Positions 34,589-42,637 of a DNA stretch of 64,000 nt are shown here, piece after piece. The stretch is from Ardenticatenaceae bacterium. GTDB taxonomy: Bacteria > Chloroflexota > Anaerolineae > Promineifilales > Promineifilaceae. The notes under the pieces were generated by a model that was not told the DNA's origin, did no database searches, and was given only the letters and a program-made list of their open reading frames with translations. Positions within the stretch are counted from its first letter, which is position 1, and each line of letters begins with the position of its first letter. The stretch lies in NCBI GenBank assembly GCA_030065875.1, contig JASJCR010000020.1, positions 38,670 to 102,669 of the forward strand. Reading direction: 5' to 3'. The translations under genes and the position numbers were made by a program.

Positions 34589-35341
34589 ATGTTACGTGTA
34601 AAAAACCTCTCCAAAATTTATGACGATGGCACCCAAGCCCTGACCGATGTTTCTTTTAACGTTCCCCAGGGTGAATTTTTATCGGTTGTCGGCTTAAGCG
34701 GCTCCGGTAAAAGTACGCTTCTGCGGTGTATCAACCGCCTCATCGATCCTTCGGTTGGTGAGATATGGTGGAAAGAGACCCAGCTCTCCCACGTGACAGG
34801 CGAAGAACTGCGGCGGGCTCGTCGAAAAATCGGCATGATCTTTCAGCATTTTAATTTGGTTGATCGGTCACCTGTCATCACCAACGTCTTAAGCGGCCGT
34901 CTGGGATATGTCAACCCGATGGCCAGCGTGTTTGGTCGCTTTCCAGCCAGCGACGTCAAACGAGCCCGCAATAATCTCGATCGGGTAGGCATTGGCGACA
35001 AAGCCGACAACCGGGCTGATGAGCTTTCCGGTGGGCAGAAGCAGCGCGTCGGGATCGCTCGGGCCCTCATGCAAGACCCCGAAATCATGTTGGCAGACGA
35101 GCCGGTGGCCAGCCTTGACCCGGTTTTGGCTCACAGCATCATGCGCCAGCTCAAGGACATCACCAAAGAAGACAACATTACCGTTCTTTGCAGCCTCCAT
35201 TTTCTCGACCTCGTCCAGCAGTACAGCGATCGGGTCATTGCCCTCAATGAGGGCAAACTTGTCTTTGAAGGCAAACCGGACGAGATCGACGACGAGCGCT
35301 TTAAAGACATATACGGCAAAGAAGCTGAACGAATCGGATAA
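34589..35341 (+). CDS. phnC: Phosphonate ABC transporter ATPase
   Basis: 250 residues. Walker A GLSGSGKST, Q-loop KIGMIFQHFNLV, signature LSGGQKQRVGIARAL, Walker B IMLADEPVASLDP and switch His in LCSLHFLDLV. RLGYVNPMASVFGRFP is typical of PhnC. Drives uptake through PhnE (23 nt downstream). Confidence 0.95.
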   Translation: MLRVKNLSKIYDDGTQALTDVSFNVPQGEFLSVVGLSGSGKSTLLRCINRLIDPSVGEIWWKETQLSHVTGEELRRARRKIGMIFQHFNLVDRSPVITNVLSGRLGYVNPMASVFGRFPASDVKRARNNLDRVGIGDKADNRADELSGGQKQRVGIARALMQDPEIMLADEPVASLDPVLAHSIMRQLKDITKEDNITVLCSLHFLDLVQQYSDRVIALNEGKLVFEGKPDEIDDERFKDIYGKEAERIG

Positions 35342-35364
35342 CACATTAAAACGGGAGAAAAAAG

Positions 35365-37212
35365 ATGGCCAAACGCGGAAAAAAAGAGCAGCTAAGCCCC
35401 GGAATGAGTGCCTTGCGCACCGTTTTAATCGCTGTGATCCTGTTTCTGGTGTATGCCTTTGCCGTTCAAGATACGCAAATTAATTTGGAAGAACCGCTTG
35501 ATCCCCGCCGTCAGGAAACGACAATTCGCGTGCTGCGCGCCCTGGCCCGGCCGAATTTGTTTACGTTTAATGAAGAAATTCGGGGGATGGATATCAATAT
35601 CCGCATGCCCTGCGGGGATGAAATAATCGGGTCCCAAGTCTCTCTTGGAGATCGCACCACGACCCTCTCACCGAACTGCGTCACCACAACCCAGGATGTC
35701 TTAACGCTGCGAGGAGAAGGATTTCGGCCAAACACCAGCGGTATTATTCGCTGGTATCCCCCAGGAGATGTCTCTACCACGCGGGCCCTGAGCTCGTTTC
35801 GAACCGATGGTGAAGGAAACTTCGAGATCGAATTTACCATGCCGGACGTTCGCCCAACCGATGAACCACAGCGAATCGAAGTTGAGGAGAAATGGCAAAC
35901 CGGAATTAGCGGTCTGAGTGAAGCATCTCAAATTACGCTGGAAAAAATTACGGAAACAATTTTGCTGGCCCTGCTGGCCACGACTGTGGGAACCATACTG
36001 GCTATTCCAATTTCTTTTATCGCTGCCCGCAACCTGATGGAAAATTTTGGATCTCCGCTGGCGGCCGTGATGTCAGCTATCATTGCCCTGCCCATTGGTT
36101 ATTTTGTCGGCCGCTCGATTACAAACCTGCTGATCAATATGGCCACCACTGAACTGATTACCAACACCTTTGTCCAGCTGGTGATTGCCGTCATTTTAAT
36201 CATCGCCGTTTGGGCCATCGTGCAGTTTGGGGTCAGCCGTACGGCCGATGGCGAACCGGAAACCACCAGAGATCGCATCGTCAGCATCCTACAGTTTGTC
36301 CTGGCCGCGATTTTATCCATTTTTGCCCTGGCTTACCTGGGACAGGTCGGTCTGGTCTTTGGCGGATGGCTGGAAAGTAATTTGGGGTTCTTAGGTTTTA
36401 TCGGCGGCTTTTTGGCTCTGGCCAGTGAATTTTTCCTGATTGGCGCCCCGGGCATCATCGGCTTTCTCGTCGGCCTGGTAGCCATGTCCTACGCCAGTCG
36501 TTTTGGGCAGGAAGCGGTTCTAGGTCTTCCGGATGGCTCCTCCCGAATATTGTCGGTTGTGGTTACCGGGATCGGAACGGCCGTCCTCGTATTTGGCATC
36601 GGCAGCAGCCTGAACTGGCTCTATGTCTTTGACAATCCCCAGAACTGGACCATCATCCCAGCCATTGCCGGCGGGGTCCTGGGGGCTGTAGGCACCGCCT
36701 TTATCGCTCCAAAACGGCTGATGCCTATCGGGTTTATCACCTACACTATCGTTCGCGGTATTCTAAATCTGATTCGCTCAATTGAGCCGCTCGTTTACGT
36801 CATCGCCTTTGCGGTCTGGGTTGGGATTGGCCCCTTTGCCGGGGTCATGGCCCTCACCCTGCATACCGTAGCCGCCCTGGGTAAACTTTTCTCTGAACAG
36901 GTGGAAAATATATCCGAAGGGCCGCTTGAAGCGATTACCGCAACCGGAGCCAATGCCGTCCAGCGCGTGGTGTTTGCCGTGATTCCCCAAATTGTTCCCC
37001 CCTACATCGCCTTTACGCTCTATCGTTGGGATATCAACGTGCGGATGTCGACTATTATCGGATTTGGTGGTGGTGGCGGTATCGGCTTTGTCCTTTCCCA
37101 GGCGATTAATCTTCTTAGATACCGCGACGCGGCCGTCATGATGATCGCGATCGCCATCGTGGTTGGAACATTGGATTATGTGAGCTCCCGGGTTCGCGCA
37201 CGGATTTTATAG
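35365..37212 (+). CDS. phnE: Phosphonate ABC transporter permease, enlarged PhnE
   Basis: 615 residues, about twice the usual 260-300. Order: one N-terminal helix (~17-35); an extracytoplasmic beta-rich domain (~40-185, two Cys at 83 and 105); the first piece of the permease fold (~192-225, ITETILLALLATTVGTILAIPISFIAARNLM); an inserted stretch (~226-455) with six or more extra hydrophobic segments; then the rest of the permease (~456-615). The latter includes the EAA loop EGPLEAITATGANAVQRV and a Gly run (GFGGGGGIGF). The core still looks intact. Function of the extra parts is unknown. Co-transcribed with phnC. Confidence 0.88.
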   Translation: MAKRGKKEQLSPGMSALRTVLIAVILFLVYAFAVQDTQINLEEPLDPRRQETTIRVLRALARPNLFTFNEEIRGMDINIRMPCGDEIIGSQVSLGDRTTTLSPNCVTTTQDVLTLRGEGFRPNTSGIIRWYPPGDVSTTRALSSFRTDGEGNFEIEFTMPDVRPTDEPQRIEVEEKWQTGISGLSEASQITLEKITETILLALLATTVGTILAIPISFIAARNLMENFGSPLAAVMSAIIALPIGYFVGRSITNLLINMATTELITNTFVQLVIAVILIIAVWAIVQFGVSRTADGEPETTRDRIVSILQFVLAAILSIFALAYLGQVGLVFGGWLESNLGFLGFIGGFLALASEFFLIGAPGIIGFLVGLVAMSYASRFGQEAVLGLPDGSSRILSVVVTGIGTAVLVFGIGSSLNWLYVFDNPQNWTIIPAIAGGVLGAVGTAFIAPKRLMPIGFITYTIVRGILNLIRSIEPLVYVIAFAVWVGIGPFAGVMALTLHTVAALGKLFSEQVENISEGPLEAITATGANAVQRVVFAVIPQIVPPYIAFTLYRWDINVRMSTIIGFGGGGGIGFVLSQAINLLRYRDAAVMMIAIAIVVGTLDYVSSRVRARIL

Positions 37213-37308
37213 GTCACAGACCACAGACCATAGACGTCAGACCACAGAAGGTTGGGGATGATAGACCCCCATTCTGAAGTCTGACGTCTGTGGTCTATTG
37301 TCTCTTTA
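37213..37308. repeat. Heptamer hairpin element, CCACAGA family (1)
   Basis: Left arm CCACAGA-CCATAGA-CGTCAGA-CCACAGA; right arm TCTGAAG-TCTGACG-TCTGTGG-TCTATTG. The complement of the right arm matches the left at about 26 of 31 positions. It starts at the PhnE stop. Confidence 0.85.
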
Positions 37309-37389
37309 TTTCCCCTTCAGTATAATCGATACAAAATACCAATTTGCAGGCTCAAAGCGCATCTCTGCTTTTTATTTTTCACGCAAAGT

Positions 37390-38232
37390 ATGTCAGACCT
37401 TATTCACCGCATCGCTTTCCACGGTGCAGATCATCAACCAGATTCTCCTTCGGTTGAATGCCAGCATCTTTCGGTGTCTTACGCCGCCATTGGCGGCCGT
37501 CTGTTTGCCGCTGATTCTCCTGTTGATGCCCTGGCTGAACTTTCTTTTCAGGTAAAAGAAGGAGAGCAAATTGCCGTAATCGGCCCAAACGGAGCAGGCA
37601 AAAGCACCCTCTTTAAGGTACTGGCCGGGATTCTCAAGCCGGACAGCGGCCAAATCCAGCTGTTTGGCAATCCACCAGAAGAGCATATTTGCATCGCCTA
37701 TGTTTCCCAACGCAATCAGATTGACTGGTCCTTTCCAGCGACGGTTGCTGATGTGGTTATGATGGGGCGCACCCGCCAAATTGGCCTGTTCCGCCGGCCG
37801 CGGAAAAAAGATTGGGAGATCGTTTACCAAGCATTGGAGCAGGTTGACGCGGCCCATCTGGCCAAAAAGCAGATCGGTGAGCTGTCCGGCGGCCAGCAGC
37901 AGCGGGTGTTTATCGCCCGGGCCCTGGCTCTCGAAACCGATTTGCTCCTTCTCGACGAACCCCTGAGCGGTCTCGATCTACCCAGTCAAAACGCGCTTTT
38001 TGAAATTTTGGACACGCTCCGGCCGGAAGAGGTAACGGTCTTGGTAGCCACTCATGATTTAAATGTCGCCGCCAGGCACTTTGATCGCATTATGCTGCTC
38101 AACCGTCATATCATCGCCTTTGGTCCGGCCGATGAGGTGTTAACGACCGAAAACCTGCTGGCCGCTTACGGTGGGCTCTCTCCCCACCAGCACCCATCTC
38201 CTAACACCCAACACCCAACACCCAACACCTAA
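37390..38232 (+). CDS. Metal ABC transporter ATPase (Zn/Mn/Fe type) with repeat-encoded C-terminus
   Basis: 280 residues. Walker A GPNGAGKST, signature LSGGQQQRVFIARAL, Walker B LLLDEPLSGLD, switch His VATHDLNVAARHF. AYVSQRNQIDWSFPATVADVVMMGR is typical of the MntB/ZnuC group. The last ~18 residues (pattern HQHPSPNTQHPTPNT) are translated ACCCAAC-type heptamers at 38186-38232, replacing or extending the native end. The permease gene follows after 5 nt. No substrate-binding protein gene is adjacent. Confidence 0.9.
   Translation: MSDLIHRIAFHGADHQPDSPSVECQHLSVSYAAIGGRLFAADSPVDALAELSFQVKEGEQIAVIGPNGAGKSTLFKVLAGILKPDSGQIQLFGNPPEEHICIAYVSQRNQIDWSFPATVADVVMMGRTRQIGLFRRPRKKDWEIVYQALEQVDAAHLAKKQIGELSGGQQQRVFIARALALETDLLLLDEPLSGLDLPSQNALFEILDTLRPEEVTVLVATHDLNVAARHFDRIMLLNRHIIAFGPADEVLTTENLLAAYGGLSPHQHPSPNTQHPTPNT
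38186..38232. repeat. CACCCAA-type heptamers forming the ATPase 3' end
   Basis: CACCCAT-CTCCTAA-CACCCAA-CACCCAA-CACCCAA-CACCTAA; the last unit supplies the TAA stop. Confidence 0.85.
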
Positions 38233-38237
38233 CCTCC

Positions 38238-39053
38238 ATGCTCACCTGGCTTCTCGACCCTCTACAGTTCAACTTTATTATCCGCGCTTTGCTGGCTTCG
38301 ATCATGGTCGGTATTGTTTGCTCCGTACTGGGTACATACGTTGTCCTGCGCGGGATGGCTTTTTTGGGAGATGCCCTGGCCCATACCATTTTGCCGGGTG
38401 TGGTGGGGGCCTTTTTGCTGGGATTACCCCTGGCACTGGGAGCTCTGGTTGTGGGCATTGCGACGGCTATCGGGATCGGATATCTGACCGATCGGGGGGC
38501 GATAAAAGAGGACACCGCCATCGGGGTGATTTTTGCCGGTATGTTTGCTCTCGGTATCGCCATGCTGTCCGCCTCAGGAAATTACACGGTTGATTTATCC
38601 CACTTCCTGTTTGGAAATTTACTGGGGGTTTCGGCCGCGGATTTATGGGTGATTTCAATTTTAAGCGTCCTCGTTTTGCTGGTAATATACCTGTTTTTTA
38701 AAGAGTTTTTGGTCATCACCTTTGATCCGATTTTGGCCCAAACCCTGCGTCTACCAACCACATTTTTGCGCTATTTACTGCTGATTTTAATCGCCATCAC
38801 CATCGTTACCGCCCTTCAGGTCGTGGGGATCGCCCTAATGTTGGCCATGTTTGTTACCCCGGCCGCTACCGCAGCCCTCCTCACCCGTCGTCTGCCTGTC
38901 ATGATGGTTGTCGCGGCCGCGATCGGCACATTTTCTGGCGTCAGCGGCGTCTACGCCTCGTATTATGTAAATATCGCCTCCGGCGCAGCTGTGGTCCTGG
39001 TGGCCACAATTATCTTTGTGGTTGTTTTTGCCCTTACCCCAAGTCAAAAATAA
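38238..39053 (+). CDS. Metal ABC transporter permease (ZnuB/MntC family)
   Basis: 271 residues with about eight membrane helices. MVGIVCSVLGTYVVLRGMAFLGDALAHTILPGVV is the family hallmark (ALAHxxLPG), and KEDTAIGVIFAGMFALGIAML is the coupling region. Imports Zn2+, Mn2+ or Fe2+ with the ATPase upstream. The required binding lipoprotein must be encoded elsewhere. Confidence 0.92.
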   Translation: MLTWLLDPLQFNFIIRALLASIMVGIVCSVLGTYVVLRGMAFLGDALAHTILPGVVGAFLLGLPLALGALVVGIATAIGIGYLTDRGAIKEDTAIGVIFAGMFALGIAMLSASGNYTVDLSHFLFGNLLGVSAADLWVISILSVLVLLVIYLFFKEFLVITFDPILAQTLRLPTTFLRYLLLILIAITIVTALQVVGIALMLAMFVTPAATAALLTRRLPVMMVVAAAIGTFSGVSGVYASYYVNIASGAAVVLVATIIFVVVFALTPSQK

Positions 39054-39159
39054 AATGACGGTGGAAAGAAAGAGAATCTCGTTCTAAAATCGTCTAACCT
39101 GATAACACCAATCAATCTATTGTCTCTTTTCCCTATCTCTATTCTTGAAGGAGTATCCC

Positions 39160-40791
39160 ATGAACCCTGTCCAACCGGCTAAAGTGGCCATTTGGAGCGA
39201 ATTAGAAGATCGTCAGCCGGCATACGCCCTGGTGGCCAATGTTGACCTGGTCGTCATCCGCTATGATCGGGAAGTATCGGTTTTGTACGGCCGTTGTTTG
39301 CATCGAGGGGCCTTGCTGGCCGATGGTACCATCACCAACGGCAATCTGGTTTGTGGGCTTCACAGCTGGGATTATCGCTATGACACCGGAATCAGCTCAT
39401 ATAATCCGGATGAGCGGCTGGAAAAATTCACCGCCTGGATCGATGAATCAAACGACGCGGTTTATGTGGATGAAAATGAGGTGACTGCCTGGCATGCCGA
39501 TCAGCCGCAGGCGTATGATCGCGACGCTTATTTGGGTCTTTATGCCGATCATACCGGGACAGCGGCCGAACCATATAATGATTACATCCAAAATCTGGCC
39601 AAAAACGGGTTGTCAGAAGTCGGTCATCACGGCAAAGTATCGGCCATGGGGGTTCCATTAAACGAGCTGCCCCGCTGGGATGACATCCAAATTGTGACGG
39701 CCCAGCTGGCCCGCCGGCCGCTGCTCGATGATGATGAGGTCGGCACGGAATTGATCATCGGCCCGCAGGCCAAAAAACCGCTCAAGCTTGATATTCCCCT
39801 GTTTGTCAGCGACATGAGTTTTGGGTCATTAAGTGAAGAAGCCAAAATCGCCCTGGCGCGCGGGGCGGAAATGGCCGGGACCGGCATTTGTTCGGGTGAA
39901 GGAGGGATGCTGCCCGAAGAACAGGCCGCCAACAGCCGCTATTTTTATGAGCTGGCCTCGGGAAAATTTGGCTGGAATCTCGAAAAAGTCAAAGATGTGC
40001 AGGCGTTTCACTTTAAAGGGGGGCAAGGGGCCAAAACCGGCACCGGCGGCCATCTACCCGGTCACAAAGTAACTGGGAAAATCGCCAAAGTTCGAGAGTT
40101 AGAGGAAGGGCAGGCAGCCGTCAGCCCGGCCGCATTTCCCGATTTAATCACGGTTGAAGATTTTCAGAAAGTAGCTGAAGATGTCCGCGAAGTCAGCGGC
40201 GGCATACCCATCGGCTTTAAGCTGTCGGCACAGCACATTGAAAAAGATATCGATTTTGCTCTGGCCATCGGGGTCGATTACATCATTTTGGACGGCCGTG
40301 GTGGCGGCACAGGAGCAGCACCCCAAATCTTTAAAGAAAATATCTCTGTGCCCACAATTCCCGCATTGGCTCGCGCCCGTCAGCACCTCAACAAGCGCGG
40401 AAAATCTGGTGAGGTCACGCTGATCATCACCGGTGGGTTGCGAACGGAATCCGACTTTGTCAAAGCCCTGGCTCTCGGCGCAGATGGGGTCGCCCTGGCC
40501 AATTCCGCCATTCAGGCGATTGGCTGTTTGGGGATGAGGGCCTGTCATACCAATAATTGCCCGGTCGGCATTGCCACACAAAAGAAAAACCTCCGCGCCC
40601 GACTCATTATCGAGCAGTCGGCCAAACAGCTGGCTTCCTTTTTGGAAGCGTCTACCCACCTGATGCAGGTGCTGGCTCGGGCATGCGGACACGACCATCT
40701 CAATCAATTTTCAGTTGATGATCTCACAACCTACGAGCGCAGCATGGCGTATTTGACCGGGGTTGCGTATGGGGGCATTACCCCTCTTTGA
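39160..40791 (+). CDS. Rieske domain fused to glutamate-synthase FMN domain
   Basis: 543 residues from ATG 39160, 6 nt after GAAGGAG; an in-frame TTG overlaps that ribosome site. Residues ~8-105: Rieske [2Fe-2S] domain with C46-x-H48-x16-C65-x2-H68 (GRCLHRG and CGLHSW). Residues ~165-530: GltB-type TIM barrel with FVSDMSFGSLSEEAKIALARGAEMAG, GEGG, KGGQGAKTGTGGHLPG, DGRGGGTGAAP, GGLRTESDF and the [3Fe-4S] ligands C-x5-C-x4-C in GCLGMRACHTNNCPVG. The glutaminase and GltD parts are missing. The Rieske cluster may feed or accept electrons for the FMN/[3Fe-4S] centre. Substrate unknown. Confidence 0.9.
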   Translation: MNPVQPAKVAIWSELEDRQPAYALVANVDLVVIRYDREVSVLYGRCLHRGALLADGTITNGNLVCGLHSWDYRYDTGISSYNPDERLEKFTAWIDESNDAVYVDENEVTAWHADQPQAYDRDAYLGLYADHTGTAAEPYNDYIQNLAKNGLSEVGHHGKVSAMGVPLNELPRWDDIQIVTAQLARRPLLDDDEVGTELIIGPQAKKPLKLDIPLFVSDMSFGSLSEEAKIALARGAEMAGTGICSGEGGMLPEEQAANSRYFYELASGKFGWNLEKVKDVQAFHFKGGQGAKTGTGGHLPGHKVTGKIAKVRELEEGQAAVSPAAFPDLITVEDFQKVAEDVREVSGGIPIGFKLSAQHIEKDIDFALAIGVDYIILDGRGGGTGAAPQIFKENISVPTIPALARARQHLNKRGKSGEVTLIITGGLRTESDFVKALALGADGVALANSAIQAIGCLGMRACHTNNCPVGIATQKKNLRARLIIEQSAKQLASFLEASTHLMQVLARACGHDHLNQFSVDDLTTYERSMAYLTGVAYGGITPL

Positions 40792-40794
40792 GAC

Positions 40795-40866
40795 AACAGA
40801 CCACAGACTTCAGACCACAGAAAACCTGCCCTGACTGAAGTCTGAGGTCTGAAGTCTGAGGTCTTT
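40795..40866. repeat. Heptamer hairpin element, CCACAGA family (2)
   Basis: Left arm CAACAGA-CCACAGA-CTTCAGA-CCACAGA. The right arm is built of TCTGAAG/TCTGAGG units. The arms pair at 22 of 24 positions around a short core. It starts 3 nt after the fusion gene stop and ends just before the EamA start. Confidence 0.9.
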
Positions 40867-40869
40867 AAC

Positions 40870-41727
40870 ATGTCAAAATCCCGCGCCATCCTCACCCTCG
40901 CCCTGGCGGCCGCGCTTTTTAGCTCGAGCGGTCTGTTCATCAAAGTGACCACGGTCTCGCCGCTGTATCTTTTTGGCAGCCGCAGCCTGGTGGCGATGGT
41001 CACGCTGCTTTTTTTTGTAAAAGAAATTCGCCTACCGCGCACCGTCCATCAAATCGGAGGGATGATAGCCCTGGCTGGCGCGCAGCTTTTTTTTATTTTT
41101 GCCACCCGACAAACAACCGCGGCCAACGCCATTTTTATTCAATTTACCGCACCGGTTTACGTGGGGCTCTTTGGTGCCTGGTATTTAGGAGAACGCGCTC
41201 AAAAAAAGGATTGGTGGGCGATGGCCGCTATCTTGGCCGGGCTGCTCATCTTTCTCAATGACAATCTTTCACCGGCCGGGTTGATGGGTACCCTCAACGC
41301 CTGGTTAAGCGGCCTCAGCCTGGCCTGGTTTGTATTGTTTATGCGCCGCGCCAAAAACGAGAGTACGTTAAGCATCGCCCTCTGGGGCAATATTTTGGGA
41401 GCGATCGTCACCCTTCCACTCTTGCTGACCACCGACCTCCCTTCGTGGGGGAATATCGGAGCAATCTTGTTCTTAGGGGTCTTTCAGATCGGGTTAGGGT
41501 TGGTCCTAATGTCAATTGCCATCAAGCATTTAACCGCCATAGAAAGCATTTTGATTCAAACTCTGGAACCAATTCTCAACCCGATTTGGGTCTTTTTGGT
41601 CATTGGCGAGCAGCCTACGGTACTGACCCTGGCAGGCGGATTGATCGTTTTGACGGCCGTCACCTGGCGCTCAATTGCGGCCACGAGTGAAAAAGAAAAA
41701 GATTCGCGGCTGACAAACCCAACCTGA
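40870..41727 (+). CDS. EamA/DMT-family transporter
   Basis: 285 residues, ten membrane helices in two EamA halves (FSSSGLFIKVTTVSPLYLFGSR opens the first; GLVLMSIAIKHLTAIESILIQTLEPILNPIWVFLVIGEQP the second). Exporter of amino acids or other small metabolites; substrate not predictable. No ribosome site is left upstream because the repeat ends 3 nt before ATG. The GATase1 gene follows at 22 nt. Confidence 0.9.
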   Translation: MSKSRAILTLALAAALFSSSGLFIKVTTVSPLYLFGSRSLVAMVTLLFFVKEIRLPRTVHQIGGMIALAGAQLFFIFATRQTTAANAIFIQFTAPVYVGLFGAWYLGERAQKKDWWAMAAILAGLLIFLNDNLSPAGLMGTLNAWLSGLSLAWFVLFMRRAKNESTLSIALWGNILGAIVTLPLLLTTDLPSWGNIGAILFLGVFQIGLGLVLMSIAIKHLTAIESILIQTLEPILNPIWVFLVIGEQPTVLTLAGGLIVLTAVTWRSIAATSEKEKDSRLTNPT

Positions 41728-41749
41728 ACCATCATCCTGGAGAAAAAAG

Positions 41750-42472
41750 ATGAAACCGATCATCGGCCTGACCACCTACGGCCGTCACGAATTAAAGATC
41801 GACTACAAATTTTACGACGATTTTTTTGCGATCCCGGCACAGTATGTTGATGCGGTGCGCCGGGCGGGCGGGGTACCGGTGCTTCTGCCGCCGGGCGAGA
41901 CCAGCTGGGATGAAATCTTTCACATGGTTGATGGAATGATCATTACCGGGGGTGCTGATATTCATCCGGCCGCCTACGGGGGAAACGCGGCCCATCCATC
42001 CCTGACCCGGCTGGCACCGGATCGAGATACTTTTGAATTGGCTCTGGCCCAAGAAGTAATGGATCGAGAAACCCACCCGACCCTGTGCATTTGCCGCGGT
42101 ATGCAGATATTAAACGTGGCCCTTGGGGGCACGATGAGTGAGCATATACCAGACATTCTGGATGAAGATATCCACCGCAGTGAGGATGGGGGGTGGACCC
42201 AACAGCCGGTTGTCGTTCATCCAGGGTCCCTGCTGGGAGAAATTATGCAGGCCGATCATGTCGTGACCTTTTCAGGTCATCATCAGGCGATCAAAGATGT
42301 CGGTGGAGGATTGACGGTTTCAGCACTGGCCCCCGACGGCATCATCGAAGCGCTGGAAGCGGCCGGGCATCCCTGGCTGGTGGCCGTACAGTGGCATCCA
42401 GAAGTTTCAGCGGCGGATGATGTCACCCAGCAGCGCCTGTTTGATGATCTGGTTGCTGCTGCAAAAAAATGA
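41750..42472 (+). CDS. Class I glutamine-amidotransferase-like hydrolase (PuuD family)
   Basis: 240 residues. Nucleophile Cys in CICRGMQILNVALGG and the His-x-Glu pair in VAVQWHPE complete the triad. GMIITGGADIHPAAYG is characteristic of gamma-glutamyl-GABA hydrolases (peptidase C26). Probable hydrolysis of a gamma-glutamyl amide such as gamma-glutamyl-GABA, releasing glutamate. Ribosome site GGAGAAAAAAG. Its neighbours, a glutamate-synthase fusion and an exporter, suggest a glutamate-linked set, but this is weak. Confidence 0.87.
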   Translation: MKPIIGLTTYGRHELKIDYKFYDDFFAIPAQYVDAVRRAGGVPVLLPPGETSWDEIFHMVDGMIITGGADIHPAAYGGNAAHPSLTRLAPDRDTFELALAQEVMDRETHPTLCICRGMQILNVALGGTMSEHIPDILDEDIHRSEDGGWTQQPVVVHPGSLLGEIMQADHVVTFSGHHQAIKDVGGGLTVSALAPDGIIEALEAAGHPWLVAVQWHPEVSAADDVTQQRLFDDLVAAAKK

Positions 42473-42534
42473 TACCTTAACGCCTTTACGTTCTCGACTG
42501 CCCGGTGAAACAATCGCTCTTGCTCGAAGCGTTC

Positions 42535-42567
42535 AGAATGGACCAATCTTGGAGATTGGTCCATTCT
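42535..42567. terminator. Strong hairpin between GATase1 gene and selenoprotein gene
   Basis: 15-bp perfect stem (AGAATGGACCAATCT and complement) with loop TGG. No U tract follows (tagagg), so it may be a 3'-end hairpin or a dispersed palindrome rather than an intrinsic terminator. Confidence 0.6.
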
Positions 42568-42637
42568 TAGAGGAACGCGCCTGTTGGCGACAATGATTTC
42601 AACACGGTAGAATGGGAAAAGCAAAAGGAACAATTTA

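Noticed and set aside
33254..37212. Complete phosphonate degradation operon
   Set aside because: Only the transporter phnDCE is present; no C-P lyase (phnG-M) or phosphonatase gene is visible.
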